Below, in pieces: positions 33,845-46,770 of a stretch of 64,000 nucleotides of DNA. Position numbers and translations under genes: made by a program. The notes beneath the pieces are model-generated. The model was not told where the DNA came from and made no database searches. It was given only the letters and a program-made list of their open reading frames with translations. The DNA is from Harmothoe impar (taxonomy: Eukaryota; Annelida; Polychaeta; Phyllodocida; Polynoidae). The stretch is taken from positions 20,080,381 through 20,144,380 of the forward strand of contig OX381713.1 of NCBI GenBank assembly GCA_947462335.1, written 5' to 3'. Within the stretch, counting starts at the first letter, position 1; each line of letters opens with the position of its first letter.

Positions 33845-34110
33845 TGGTGGCACGTGGCTTCCTTATGATCATGTGATTGTTTTAGTACGACCGTGTGGCT
33901 AGGGTCACATGACGCGTGCCTCAGACTGAGGCTGTGATGGCCGGCCATGACAGTTGTTGTATAGTGGTTGTCATGGCAATCTGAACATCTCTGATGGCAG
34001 CAGATGGCAGCACTCACAGGTCACGTGGTGTTAAAGCTATAATTAGCACGTGTGTCACGTGACTAAACGGGACCTGCACGTCATGGTGGGTCCTCGTGAG
34101 AACATGGCGA
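33845..34110. promoter_or_regulatory. CACGTG-rich block 6
   Basis: At least four CACGTG E-boxes (GGCACGTGGC, GTCACGTGGT, AGCACGTGTG, GTCACGTGAC) plus GACGCG and CGTCA words in 260 bp. Candidate bHLH-bound regulatory element; no exon seen. Confidence 0.45.
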
Positions 34111-34456
34111 GATTTCAGTCAATATATGGTTACTATGACTCTATTTCATGGTGAATACGGCAGTCCCATTGATCTACCCAAAGGAAAGCAGTATCCGCCT
34201 TCTATTCCTTGCTTGCGCCCTTATATATATCATCTTACGTTGGCCCGGATTTCCATTTGAAAAAAAGTCTTATATGACCCTTATTATTCAGTGAATATAA
34301 CCCTGCGGGGCTAGCCTCTATTCTGTGGTTTGTCTTCTTATATATATCATTTTACTATGGCCCCGGCTGACTTCATTTACTGCCCATTTTTATGTTTTTT
34401 TTCCCATAAAAAGAAGCTAGCCCCATTTCTCCAGGATCCGTGTTTTTAATCTGGGG
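34111..34456. other. No recognised gene
   Basis: Two copies of a TTATATATATCAT word with similar flanks suggest a diverged duplication at 34215-34250 and 34335-34355. Confidence 0.35.
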
Positions 34457-34459
34457 TTA

Positions 34460-34754
34460 GGCCAAATAAAAAAAAAGTTTTGTTTCAGGTAACAGGGGAA
34501 GAAACTCTAGGGTCAGTAGGTCGGATTTTTTTTTTTTTTTAACTTTTTTTTTTTTTACTTCCCCTCTAAAATTGACCCAAAAAAGGGTAAAAATGCAGAG
34601 ATTTTTTTCCAAAATTTTGTAAACCTAAAATTGACCCCAAAAAAGTACAAAAATATAAAAATGTCTTCGAAATTGCATAAAAAAACGTAGGGTCGGCCCT
34701 GTTAAGATAGGGTCGGTCGGGTGACCTGAAACAAACCTTCTTTTTTTTTTGGCC
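34460..34754. mobile_element. PIF/Harbinger-like MITE, copy 2
   Basis: Same ends (GGCCAAATA and GGCC) and same GTTTCAGGTAAC/GGTGACCTGAAACAAACC arms as the copy at 5125, flanked by TTA at 34457-34459 and 34755-34757. The interior is longer (295 bp) with T- and A-runs. It lies about 50 bp left of a larger Harbinger-like element. Confidence 0.8.
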
Positions 34755-34803
34755 TTACAGTGAAATATGGTCAAAAGAGTAGATTTTATTCTCTGTCAGC
34801 TTA

Positions 34804-37800
34804 GGGAGTGTTCATTTTTTAACAACAGGGGGGGGGTGGTGAGTTTTTGTTTTGACGCGTAAGTTATTTTGCGCCCCCCCCTCGGGAAGGGCCAAATTAA
34901 AATCCGCCCCCCCCCCCCTCAGGAGGGGCCGAGTTATTTTGCGCCCCCCCCTTTCAATGTTTCTGCATCAATTTGTGTTGCATTGTGCTGTTTCACATCA
35001 ATCTATGTTTCATATATACAATATAGTTACAATGCCTATCCCTATGTTGCTTCATGGCATGTAGGTCTACCGTAAAACCCCTCCTTATTTTGGGATATGT
35101 TTTCCCGAACTAGGTGGTCATCTTATAGGTGGGGCTTTCTTGAATGGGTTTAAAGAGAAAACCTTTCACAGTTTTTTCTCATACAAGGGGGTTGTCTCAA
35201 AGGTGAGGTTGCCTTAAAAGAGGGGTTTTATGGTAAATATACTCATAGAAATGGCCATTAAATACACAAATTGCAAGTTTTAATTTCGATATATGGATTC
35301 ATAAAATTTAAGTGAATATTAGGGACACAATATCTACCCAGCTGCCAGGAAACCGTACATAACTGTACTCAAAGTGCAGTGCCTCAGAAGGGGGTCAGAG
35401 GGGCATATCCGTCTCCTAGCTGAATCAGAATCTAGAGGTCAAATGGTGTATTCATGTGCATTTTGAAAGCTTTATAGGAAGAGCTGGTTGAAACCTGGCT
35501 GGATTGTACACCCACAAGTTGAGAATTCTGAATAACCATAATGTTACTCAATACAATCTATTACTATTCAGTATCATGTTCCATAAATACCAACATTACA
35601 AGTCAATCATTCCTTATAGGTATTGCTCTCAAGGTCAAATAAAAAAATGAATGGCCTTGATCCAAGCCGGTGGCCTGGTCAACCAACAGGGCAGTTTAGT
35701 CCTAGTTTGAAACAAACAGTGGGTAACAACCAATATCTCGAATGATGAAGCACCCTGAGTAGATTCCATGATCACTATATTGGTTTCTATTATTGGTTTT
35801 TGGACTAGGTTCATGTATTGAACTACAGGAGTGTAATGTAAACCAGGTGTAATGCAAACCACACTAACATTTCATCTAGCGTTTAATAGGCCTACAACAG
35901 TTCTCTTTTTTAAACCAAATAATATGTTCGATTCTAGTTGGAATTACTACGAACATTTTTCAATTTTAGATAAGCAAATTGTTCCTCTACCTGCCAATCA
36001 AAGGGTGCATTAATAAGACAATTTTGTTGATGGGAATTCTGTAAGTTTTGGAATATCAATTTGGGGGATATCAATGGCATCCTTCCTGGGTTGTAAATTC
36101 TTGATTTCCTGAAGAGGCCAATATAGTGAAGTTAAAGTATGTTACCCTAAGTTCTGCCAGAAAAGGGCCGCAGTCAAACCAAGTGGGTTTGGGGCCATAT
36201 CCAATAAAGTAAATTCTGAAGGTCTAGACTTGAAAGGGTGCATTCTGATTGATTTTAGCAATGGTTTAGGGGTCTGTTGTTGCTGGGTTTTAGAGCCCTG
36301 TCGAGCAGGGCCAGACCCATATTGTCATCTATAGGCTGGGACAATTGTAAAAACTAGGGTCTTAAATACCGAATAATTTGCATCAGCCTTCATCTTTGGG
36401 GCTGGGATCAAGGCTGCAGGGACACGAAAGGCGGATAAAGTTGGGGGGCCGAGGTCCCAAAACCTAGTTGGTGGGAGGGAGTAACAAATAGGGACATGGG
36501 GGCCGCAGGCTCGCGAAAAATTTAATAATTTGGCGCATTCAGGGTGGTTTGAATAATCTTTAGAGATTTTTGAGAATTTACACTTAATTCGATATGTTCT
36601 GATGGAGTTTAAGCCTGCCATTTGAGAAAATTTTAGGAATTTTATCCTGAGAGTAGTGTTTTCTAGGGGTTTCTGAGTTTGTTTCCCAAAAAGTTGGGGG
36701 GGACGAAATTATGTTTTGGCCCCCCCAACTCTAAAGTTGGGGGGGGGGCCTGGGCCCGGTCCCTGCACTCTAATACCTAAGCAACACCATCCGTGTTATG
36801 GGTTTTGAAATATACCCCCTTACCACCGACTTTTGCTGTAAAATACCCCCCCTTTTAGGATAAAAATGCAGACTTTTTGGCCTTTGAAAATACCCCTTTT
36901 TTTCAATACGCTGACTTTTTCAGCCTATAAACACCCCCTTTTTCTCACTCCAAATACCAACCACCAGGTAACATCCCCATTTCCTAATAAGCTAATTTAA
37001 AAAGTTTGCCGAAATTGCCATATTATGTTTATAGGCCTTAGACACAAACATAAGGAGTAAGATATTTGCCCTTTTTTGCTTTATTAATTGGGATGATAGT
37101 ATATTAACCCCCCTTTTCTATTTTTTACTGAGATTTGGATGAAAAAGACCCCCTATTTATGAATTCCACGGACGTGCAGAGTGAGTTAAAAAGCACCCCT
37201 TTCTCGGCGTTTTCATAACATGGATGGTGTACATTTTTGTTCCAAGTGCAGGGACCGGGGGCCTGGGCCCCTTGCCCTTCCGGTTCCACCACCACTTGGC
37301 TGGGATACGAGGCAACAGATTTTTTGGGGGGAAATTTTGAATTAAAATGGTGCAATCTACTGTTTGTTTTCACACATGGCTGGTGCCCAGCCTGGGCTGC
37401 CCAACCATGTCCCTTTTTGGTTCGAACTCCACGGACATGATTTTTTTAGTAGTCTGGTTTGTTATGTCAGCAGAAACCATCAACCGGTAGACTGGCCTGT
37501 TGAAAACACACGTATTACTGGCAAATGCAGGACTACAGTGCGCACACTCTTCCCCTCCCCCAAGTGAAAATTTTGAAAATTCACGAAGTAAAATTGTCAG
37601 ATTTAATGGGTGCAACACAAAGTGTCGCAAGAAAATTTTATGATTTTAAAGGTAATTTGCTGCATTTTATGGCATTTCCACAGAAAAAGTGAAGTGTTAA
37701 AGTATTCAGCGTCACGTCGCGACAAATCGCGCCCCCTCCAAAAGTGTTGAGTTATTTTACGCCCCCCCCTCAAGAGGGTCAAGTTATTTTACGCCCCCCC

Positions 37801-37879
37801 CTCGGAAGGGGTCAAGTTATTTTACGCCCCCCCCCCTAAACTCACCACCCCCCCCTGTTGTTAAAAAATGAACACTCCC
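34804..37879. mobile_element. 3.1-kb Harbinger-like non-autonomous element
   Basis: Inverted ends GGGAGTGTTCATTTTTTAAC and its complement extend into a G/C-tract with GGTGAGTTT (about 44 bp in all), with TTA at 34801-34803 and 37880-37882. Subterminal AGTTATTTTGCGCCCCCC-type words are repeated two or three times inside each end. TWA target duplication fits PIF/Harbinger. No transposase or Myb-like frame remains in 3 kb, and other repeats are nested within. Confidence 0.78.
35070..35233. mobile_element. 164-bp TA-flanked MITE nested in Harbinger-like element
   Basis: Ends CCGTAAAACCCCTC and GAGGGGTTTTATGG with TA at 35068-35069 and 35234-35235. Internal GGTGGTCATCTTATAGGTGGGG and TTGTCTCAAAGGTGAGG form a diverged repeat. 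Its ends share CCGTAAA with the MITE at 56918. Confidence 0.75.
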
Positions 37880-38370
37880 TTATAGAGGTTTGCTGGATAG
37901 ATTGTATTGAGTGTAAACCATCTGAGTGAGCCTGGCCTGTTGAAAACACACGTATTACTGGCAAATGCAGGACTACAGTGCGCACACTCTTCCCCTCCCC
38001 CAAGTGAAAATTTTGAAAATTCACGAAGTAAAATTGTCAGATTTAATGGGTGCAACACAAAGTGTCGCAAGAAAATTTTATGATTTTAAAGGTAATTTGC
38101 TGCATTTTATGGCATTTCCACAGAAAAAGTGAAGTGTTAAAGTATTCAGCGTCACGTCGCGACAAATCGCGCCCCCTCCAAAAGTGTTGAGTTATTTTAC
38201 GCCCCCCCCTCAAGAGGGTCAAGTTATTTTACGCCCCCCCCTCGGAAGGGGTCAAGTTATTTTACGCCCCCCCCCCTAAACTCACCACCCCCCCCTGTTG
38301 TTAAAAAATGAACACTCCCTTATAGAGGTTTGCTGGATAGATTGTATTGAGTGTAAACCATCTGAGTGAG
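37491..38370. repeat. 440-bp tandem duplication of the Harbinger right end
   Basis: 37491-37930 and 37931-38370 appear identical apart from the first base. The unit contains the last part of the 3.1-kb element with its TIR and about 50 bp of right flank. Apparent identity means a very recent duplication or an assembly artefact. Confidence 0.9.
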
Positions 38371-40695
38371 AGTGAGATGTGTGTGAGTGAGTGGTGTGTG
38401 CGTGCCCGTGTGTCAGATGTTCCAGGGTGAAAAGGTATTAAACATCAAACATACCCACAACCTCCCGTCACGGTCCTTTTGTTTCAGTCGGTCACGGTTC
38501 CTTTATTAGTCAAATTGTTACTCCACCTAAATAATAATCTCCCCTTTGTTGTGTTTAGAAATAGTAGAGACACGAACTGCGCACGCGCTGCATTGACTAG
38601 TTCCGGTGTGTTTGAAGTTAGTAATACACGGGAAACTTGATTGTCAATTAGTGAAGTATTCACTTTGAAACCTGCCCCTAAAGTCTGCCAATCACGCAAT
38701 CATTAGTTCACAGGTTATTACCAATCATAAAGCTGTTAATAAATAATGACCTCAAGTCAAACCCTTTAGTCTGCTGTGCATGATACTACTTAGATATTAC
38801 AAAGGGTTTGTTGCACGAGGAATCACATCTGTAGATGTCGTGTGTTTCTATCATTCTAAAAAAAGGATGCAAATTGAAAACATATCAATTTCATCATTAT
38901 ACCTAATGTGGGGTAGATGGTAAGTAAGATATACTTTACACTTATTTTATCGCTACTTTAATTTCAATATTATAGTATGAAACCACTGCAGTGGACGCAG
39001 TTTGGAATGTTAACCCCAAAATGCATATTATTTACACACATTGGGCAATGGGTGTCAAAAGCCTATACATTTGGCAGCTTTATACATTGACTTTTGAATT
39101 TTTTTTTTTATCTAAATGAACTCATCCTGGTGTGTCCCGGTGCGGAGCCAAAGTATAAAGTCTGATGTAGTAGGCCTAATTGCCAAACCCCCATTATTTT
39201 TATGGGCACAGATGTTATACTTGCACACAAAGTATGGTAGATATTGCACATGAACTACTTGGCCATTGCTATTATTTGTCACTATTTCACACTACAGAAA
39301 TAAGTTGAAAGAGGGAGATTGAGATGCAGTCTTCATTATTATTCAGCATTTAAATCTTCCACCTCCACATAGTATGTACCTGAATTGTGGAACTGACAAG
39401 CATGCATGTAATACACAATATAAAATGAGATAATTTAACATTGAAATGTTTAAAGAAATATTGAATGAAAGTGAGTGAAAGGGTTTTAAATTTCACGTAT
39501 GCAAATAGTTGGCACCATGTGTATTCCTTTTTGTTCAGTTAACTGTTAAACTACAAATAACGTGAAACTTGCACCCCATAGAATAATACCACCACTAGTT
39601 ACCATGTCGCCATCTGGTGTTTCTATGTCCCACAAGGTGTCGCTTGGAACAGCTGTTTTCGCTGGTTGCCGTTCGTCACGGCCACACCCCACTGACCAGC
39701 GTCTATACCCCTCCGTCACGCAGAAAACAAGCGAAAGTGGGGCCTTTATAGTGTGAATTCATAATCTTGAATTTTGTAAGTGAACAGGCATTTTTCATGA
39801 ATTTTCCACTTCACGGAATATGGTTTGGACTTAAAGGCTTTGTGATGAATTACTATTACGAGTTAATACCCATAATGGTGTGATAGTAGTTCATATCAAA
39901 TTCTATACCCCTTCATGCTGAGTGCCCATATTATCATTTATGGCAAACTCTTAGTGCAAATTCAGGATATTTTTTTCATTTTTGGTCAATTATGCAACTA
40001 CACTTGTAATCAATAGTCTCAGTTTTAGAGCTATACCGCCTTCATATATCTTAAACTATTGCTGTCCCAACATTTTGAGCGGGCCTATCGAATTGTATTG
40101 ATGTCACTGGGAGACCCACTATTGTGCATTGTAAGAGGGTAAAACTGATACAAACCCTTCGTTTTACGGAACGAGAAAAAAAGGGATTTGAGTGATTACC
40201 TCAAGTGAAACCCTTGTTCAAGATGAGAATGATGTAGACCTTTTAGTTTTACCGAACTTCAATACACACCCTGCTAAGTTAAAATATATTGATCTCTAAG
40301 AATGTAACACAAGATATATGGAATCGCTAGGATAATATTCATGGACAAGTGCACCAAAAGACTGAACTTTTAAAGAGACCTCTAGGCGATCCATTGCATA
40401 TATACACACATACAGCGCATAGGGTATACTAACAAAAGACCCCTAAAAGACCCGATACAGACGTTTGTACAGATAGATGTATACGTCCAACTTATTTGTC
40501 ACAACCCTTAGGCTAAATTGCACCCCAATTGAATGGCCATTTAAGTTGGGTGTTGTGTTGAAAGGGTGCAGTTAGCCCTAAAGACCTGTTAAATGGTACC
40601 CTCTATATTCAAACCTTTCAGCCTCACTTTGGGGTTCTGTCACGTGACTGGTTGATCTATGACCTTGTGACTTAGGTCGGCAGGCAGGTGCAGGG
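38371..40695. other. No recognised gene
   Basis: A small CpG-richer patch at 39600-39740 and GT-rich sequence at 38371-38413; otherwise nothing. Confidence 0.4.
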
Positions 40696-40699
40696 TTCT

Positions 40700-40960
40700 T
40701 TACTCCTTTAAGGACCGCATAGTGCTTTAAGTTAAAATACTACATGTATACATATTGTCATGGTCTTGTATATCATAATCATGCATAAATGAGCCCCAGG
40801 GCTGCATTCATGCTTTGTGCCGAGCCTTTGAGAATGCATCAATTTAGCATCGTCATGATGCTTGAATGCAGCCTGGGCAGGTTACTCACCAAGGGTGCAT
40901 TCGTACATCATGAGAGTGCATTGCCCATTAAAGCACTATGCAGACCTGTAATGCCTTATT
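40700..40960. mobile_element. TTAA-type MITE 'GCATCATG' family, copy 3 (decayed)
   Basis: Shares TTTAAGGACCGCATAGTGCTTTA at the left, GCATTCATGC, GCATCGTCATGATGC and AAAGCACTATGCAGACCTGTAA inside, but the terminal CCCTTT/AAAGGG is eroded. Confidence 0.5.
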
Positions 40961-40964
40961 GATA

Positions 40965-43760
40965 GTAGGCACTTTCTACTAGTATTTTTCAAGTTCTCAA
41001 CATGACAATACGATGCAGGGTAAAACTATTTAATTGCGACCCTGGGGAGAGCGTAACATACCACAAAAGAGCCTGCAAACTGTTACACCATTGACCTTTT
41101 GTCCATGATGACAATGATCAGTAAAGCATGTCATACTGAGGTATAGTGTGCTATATGTGCCTGGTAATATACTGTCTTGTATTGACACCTGTGTGTTATG
41201 CACGTTGGTTGCAGTTTAAGTATGAATGGAGTTCAACACAAAGGTCGAAATACCACTTGGCCACAATGACAAATATCTATATACTTCTGAGGTAAAGGCG
41301 GCAAAATGAGCTACACAAAAGTGAAAGTGTGAAACTAGAAGTCTTTTTTCTGCATGATAACTATGTTAATGCTATCATTGTTATCTCAACTCAAATATAT
41401 GCCAATATTACATATCATAAACTTTATAGGTTAACACCTTATACAGTCGTGCATATCAACCACCGATACCCTGGCTATATTGATATCATATACATGTATA
41501 TGAATTCATAATGATGATATTTACATCTCAACCCTACCTCCAGCCATTCATGGCTGTAAAATAGTTCCCCCGTCTTATCCAGCTTCAAGATTGTATCTCT
41601 ATTCCTATATCTTCTTCTCATTATTTGCGCTGATGTCAAATACACCTGCCCATATGTTCAAAGCTTACCTTTTTGAATATCACAATATATAGTGTGTAAT
41701 AAGCGCAGCTTTCAACTGAGATCACCGATAGCGCAACTGAGTATAATTGACCGAGATCCTTAAGCCTAGGCTTAAATTTACTTTGTCCCTCCTCACTTCT
41801 CCTTCCAACTCTCTATATTCACTGGGCTTGAATTCCCTTTGATGACTTATCCACATGTTAATCATATTCCATACCCTGCGTGGAAGGTATGAGAAGTATA
41901 ACCAATGCATGTACCTAGTCTTAATGAAGTAGTACTCAATATTTGATGTGAGTTCTGTTTATTTTTATCTTTAAGAATCGATAGCCATAATACATGTGCG
42001 AGTATAATCTATATATTTCTACTCCTAACAACTCCCCCTCAAAAACACACACACACACAAAAAAAAGAAAATAAAACCAAAAAAAACATACCCTTAATAT
42101 TCACATTGATGAGATGCTCACCTCTTTATATATACATATCCAGCATTAGGAGAATGTCCTCATAAATATTACACCATATCGTGGTTACTGAATGTCACCA
42201 GTTAAACCAACCTGGTCAGGTGGAAAAGGACCAAAAATGTCAGCCCACCCAGCACACCACCAGCGTACCCGGCAGCTAAAGGCTAGACATGAGTTATTCA
42301 CCGGGACGGGCGGGGGACATGCCCTTGTGTGAAACCACCAGAAACCACATGAAATAGATATGAACCTGATAGGTTTTTATATGTGTGAATGCCGTTTTGT
42401 GAGATCAATTCTTTTTTGTGTGTGAGTGAGTGTTTTTATATGGATCTATGACTAATTGTTCCAGTTTAGTACTTATCTTTTCCCCGCATGTTTCCTTATT
42501 TTTATTATTCGCATGTCACAAATTTCAGGTCTATACAATAGGTATTGACATATACAAGTGTCAAAATGTAAATATATGGCTATCAATAACAGTATTCCCA
42601 GCTATTGAATTTCATAATATATGGAAACCACTTTGAGTGCATGAATTTCTCATCAGATGGTTTTAGTTTACCATATTGAATAGATGACCCGCTGTCTATA
42701 TACCGGTTATTCGATCTAAATTGAATGCTTCAAATCAACCATAAATCCTCAATAGTTATGAATATTGAAGTTATGAATACTGGAGTTTCAGGTGAATTGC
42801 CCATCCATGTGCATCACTGACCTACCCGTTTATAAATAAAATATTAACACCTTTTCACCAATGTACAACTATCGGCATATGAGCTCTGTGGATTTGTATT
42901 ACCCATGGCTTTATAGTGTAGAACGTCATTTGTAACCTTCGATTTCACAATTCATTTTTTGACATCACATTCACAAAAAGCTGTAATTAATTTTCGTAGT
43001 ACAAGTTGAACCCCACCTTGAGATATGTAGCCCTAAACTAAAGATCCTTAATGCATATATGAATTTGTGGTTTTAGGACATTACTTTGTGAAAAATCAAG
43101 ATAGGATCTAAAGCAGGTGATGTTTGATGTTTCGCACATCTGGAACAAGTCGCAGATAGAAATCATAGATAAGGAATATCGATAGGTCTCTGAGGCATGT
43201 TATGGGCAATGACAATGGTGTTATGCCAGGGAGGTGGTTATCAGTTGAATATATATAAATACCATTTATTTAGTTGAATATATTACATTACGGCACACCT
43301 TGCCTGGATCCGCCCCTGGATAAATTACACCATGCACCCTAGATACCCCTCCACCCATGTTCAGAACCTGCCACACTCTCCATTGATGCACTTGGACATA
43401 ATGCACCCACATTGTGTCTCTGTCTCACTCTGGCTCCTCACCGTTTCTGTGACAATCTCTTAATGGGCATGTTACCTTTGAATTGGACAGTAACATAGAA
43501 AGTATACTGGCATCTCAGTGTCCAGGCTATAAACGATATTACCGAAATGGCCTATTCAACTTTTTATAAGCTTCAAAGTGGATAAGAATTTCAGCTACAT
43601 CTTGCCCTTGATTATTAGACGACACCGGCATTTACTGGGGGGCCTATACATATAGCCTATACAAGGAGTGACTGCGTTTAATGTGCATAGGCAGGTTGGG
43701 GCAGAGATACACACAATAAACTAAATAACAGAGCACTGTAACAGCCGCTTTTCACACCTG
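40965..43760. other. No recognised gene
   Basis: AT-rich; a short AC run at about 42044-42059 and A-rich tract to 42085. Nothing else supportable. Confidence 0.4.
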
Positions 43761-43764
43761 ACTG

Positions 43765-43905
43765 ACCCAGACGCCGCCCTTTACGCCGCACATGCGCACT
43801 GTGTCCGTGTGTAGTTCAGCAGGACGCCACTGGGAGGCGGGAGCTGCGCTGGTTACCCTGTGTGTGCGTGCTGTGGTGTATTCGCTGGTAACTCATTTTA
43901 TAGAT
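43765..43905. promoter_or_regulatory. CpG-rich block 7
   Basis: GACGCCGCCCTTTACGCCGCACATGCGCAC: CpG-dense with an NRF1-like CATGCGCA core. Candidate regulatory island. Confidence 0.35.
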
Positions 43906-44792
43906 CACTGAACACAGGACAGGGGCGGTCATATGTTAGCTAGTTTATGTCGTTTATTTATTCCCTGTTGTTGTTGTGTTTCTCTTTTTTACAAAGGGAA
44001 TGAACCATGTATGTTAAATGCAGAATGGCATGCACTGCCTATACTAGGGGGTGACCTGATGAGTTGACATGTAGGTACATAACTTTATCTGTTTCAAAAG
44101 TTACGTAATATTATCAAAGAATGAGGCTACATCATAGCCATATAGCATGTAGGTACATGATATAAATTTTGTGTTGTCCATGCATACCTCCGAATAAATA
44201 TACGAGTATGTATGTACCACATGTATACATGTACAGCATCTCATTACCGTACGATACATATATATTTAAGCACAATGTGGGGAAAATAAGGCGACTAGAA
44301 AACTTAGTACATTGTATAATAGAAATAAATGGCCGATAGCGATATAGATATTTTAAAGGGAAAACTGTGAAAGCAATAGAGAGTAAATATGATTTTACGC
44401 ACTCTATAGCGATGGGAATCCATGCTACAATAGAGGGCACCTTTAAACAATCATGGGGCGATAGGTTGATGGGATGGGCGGAGGGGAAGGGTGCATCGAT
44501 TTAGCAGGTGGATTTAGACTCTTCGCAAAATGAGAACCTGCCTCTTGAGAGGGGGTGGATGATGTCGAATAGTTAGCATGGAAAAAAAACACTCACTCGA
44601 ACCCCTAGTTCTAAAATGATTAGCACTGCCTAAGCTCTTTACTAATAGATGTTATAAAACTGGGTTATGTTGCATTTGTGTGACAGCCATGGGTACAGGA
44701 GGAGATGAGACTCGGCCTCCAGGGTGTCATAAAGCTACACCTCGCAACTGTACACCTCAAATATTGATGGACGTAGCGTGAACAGGGTTGGG
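43906..44792. other. No recognised feature
   Basis: Nothing supportable. Confidence 0.4.
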
Positions 44793-45049
44793 CCCTGTAA
44801 GGAGCGTTAAGTACTTGAATGTGCTATGCCCTTTGTCATTGTGATGCAATTATGCAGCCCTTGAGAGTCCTTTCGCTAGTGCTGCATGCATAAATGCAGC
44901 ATGCATACCTTTTGGGAGTACATCAACCCTCATAGGATTGGCACGCATGATGCATGAATGCAGTCCTGACGAGCAGACTGCCCGGGAATTCATCCATGCA
45001 TCATGACGAGAAAGGGCATGCATTAAAGCAGTATGTAGTCCTTAAAGGG
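44793..45049. mobile_element. TTAA-type MITE 'GCATCATG' family, copy 4
   Basis: Right end GTCCTTAAAGGG followed by TTAA (45050-45053). The interior has GCATGATGCATGAATGCAG and CATCCATGCATCATGACG, as in the copies at 9.4 and 51 kb. The left end is eroded. Confidence 0.65.
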
Positions 45050-45783
45050 TTAACAGGCTCCGTTTGTTACCCCTGCGTCTCGTGCTGCCAAATTCTCCTG
45101 TGTTTTAAATGCCAAAGATTAAGTCAAGATCTTGTCTTTAGGCTGTCATTTATCTACTACAGCTAATGGCTCAAGTCTTGCTGAACCAGTTTATTTGTGA
45201 ACTCTCAATGCCACTAACCTTGTATTTCTAGTATATAGGTGGAGAGTGTTTTAAGAAGGGCAAAACATTTACAAGTGTTTATTTTAAACAAACCATACAT
45301 GTTTCTTTTCTGATAACAATGTGAGAATTATCAATACCAATTATGTGAACATTGTATGGTACGTGGGATAGTACGTCTGTCGTTCTAGTGCCATATGACC
45401 ATACAATGAAGCCTTGAAGGCACTCATCAGGCTGCATACCCCTATAGGGCTCCTAGGGGTTAGGCCATGGGCGCAGCCATGTCCAACCCCCGGTTCTTCC
45501 TTTCATTGCCTCTAGATGGGGCCTAAGTCAGAATAGTGATTACTTCAGTCTGTGTTACCCTGAAGACATGTGAATAGCATTGGCCCTCAGTAAAGGGCTA
45601 AGTCCTGGGAACCACTTCAGACAGAAGCAATAGTGGCCTGCCCTGTGATGTCATAACCCCCGGTTAGCTGCTCTACCTAGTGGTCAAGGGCCTGTACTGA
45701 AGGTTCTCAACTTAGCACAGGTGGTGCTGCTATCAACGGCCAGGTGCCCTATACCCAACTAACTTGTGGCAATGATGGATCTA

Positions 45784-46012
45784 CACAGATCTAAAAGAAG
45801 TAGAATCACTGCGAATCCCGACTTGATCACTGAGGTAACTCTCCTCAGGACTCCCTAACATTGCCAAGACTCTATAATAACTCTATAATGACTCCTATTC
45901 TAAGACTCCCTAATGATTGGGAGTCACTTTAGAGTCGTGCAAAGAGTTACCTCAGTGATCGAGTCCAGACTCCCATTTGGGAGTCACCGTGATTCTAATT
46001 CTTTTCTCTGTG
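45784..46012. mobile_element. Palindromic MITE with GGGAGTC words, copy 1
   Basis: Ends CACAGAT and CTCTGTG with TA at 45782-45783 and 46013-46014. Arms pair over about 100 bp (GATCACTGAGGTAACTCT and complement). Related to the element at 55246 by its CACAGA-AAAAGAA ends and GGGAGTC/GACTCCC words. Confidence 0.7.
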
Positions 46013-46131
46013 TACATGTGACTTGGGGTACATATGACTTGATCAGCGTCCCGTCTGGTTCATGTATGACCCTTACAGTGGTAAGCTACTACATGCATCT
46101 AGTATATTGAAGGGTCCCCGTCAAACGTTAA

Positions 46132-46369
46132 CCCTCTACTGACTGGGTGATGCCTCATGAGGGTTCACGTTAACATTACTTATTGTCACGATGCACCAAC
46201 ACAGCTCCAGCAGGTACTTAAGTAGCAGGGGCCTCATCGCCGCATCATGATGACCCCTCAGGAGTGTATGGAACACTAAACAACTCGCGAGTGACACATC
46301 CATGCATCATTACAGGTCATTAGAACAAAAGGGCATCGTGCATTGGATCTCTATGCTGCCCTTAAAGGG
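46132..46369. mobile_element. TTAA-type MITE 'GCATCATG' family, copy 5
   Basis: Best-bounded member: TTAA at 46128-46131 and 46370-46373, inner ends CCCT and AGGG, GCATCATGATG inside. TTAA duplication with CCC ends is the piggyBac pattern. Confidence 0.7.
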
Positions 46370-46373
46370 TTAA

Positions 46374-46645
46374 TCACAGTGGTAGAACCTGCCTAATGGA
46401 AGGGATTTTGCCGCCAAACAACCACTTCACTAATGGTCATTAAGGGTGTAACGTCTACTGTGTGTGCTGAGGTGGGGTGAGAGGGGGAGGGGGGGGGGTA
46501 AAAAAAGAAGGGTAAAATACTATAGTGAGGGGGGGAGGTGTGTGAGACTAATGGTGTATATGCACATCACCTTCAGATTGCCCGCCCCCAAGCCCGCACT
46601 AAGTTGATCTATCATGGTCCACTTTATCAGATTAAATCTCTCTCG
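46374..46645. other. No gene; G-run near 46486
   Basis: Purine-rich with G-runs at 46479-46498. Confidence 0.4.
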
Positions 46646-46649
46646 GCCC

Positions 46650-46770
46650 CACTAATGGACGCTAGTTCGCTACATGCCCGCTGGGGCCGCCACTGGCGTC
46701 TCGTCCCGTCACGTGACTGCTGAATGGACGGTGGCGCCCCCTATAACTATAAATCGGTAGCCGGGGGAGC
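46650..46770. promoter_or_regulatory. CpG-rich block 8
   Basis: GGGGCCGCCACTGGCG, GTCACGTGAC E-box and GGTGGCGCCCC words, grading into GCTAATTAG. Candidate regulatory element. Confidence 0.4.
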
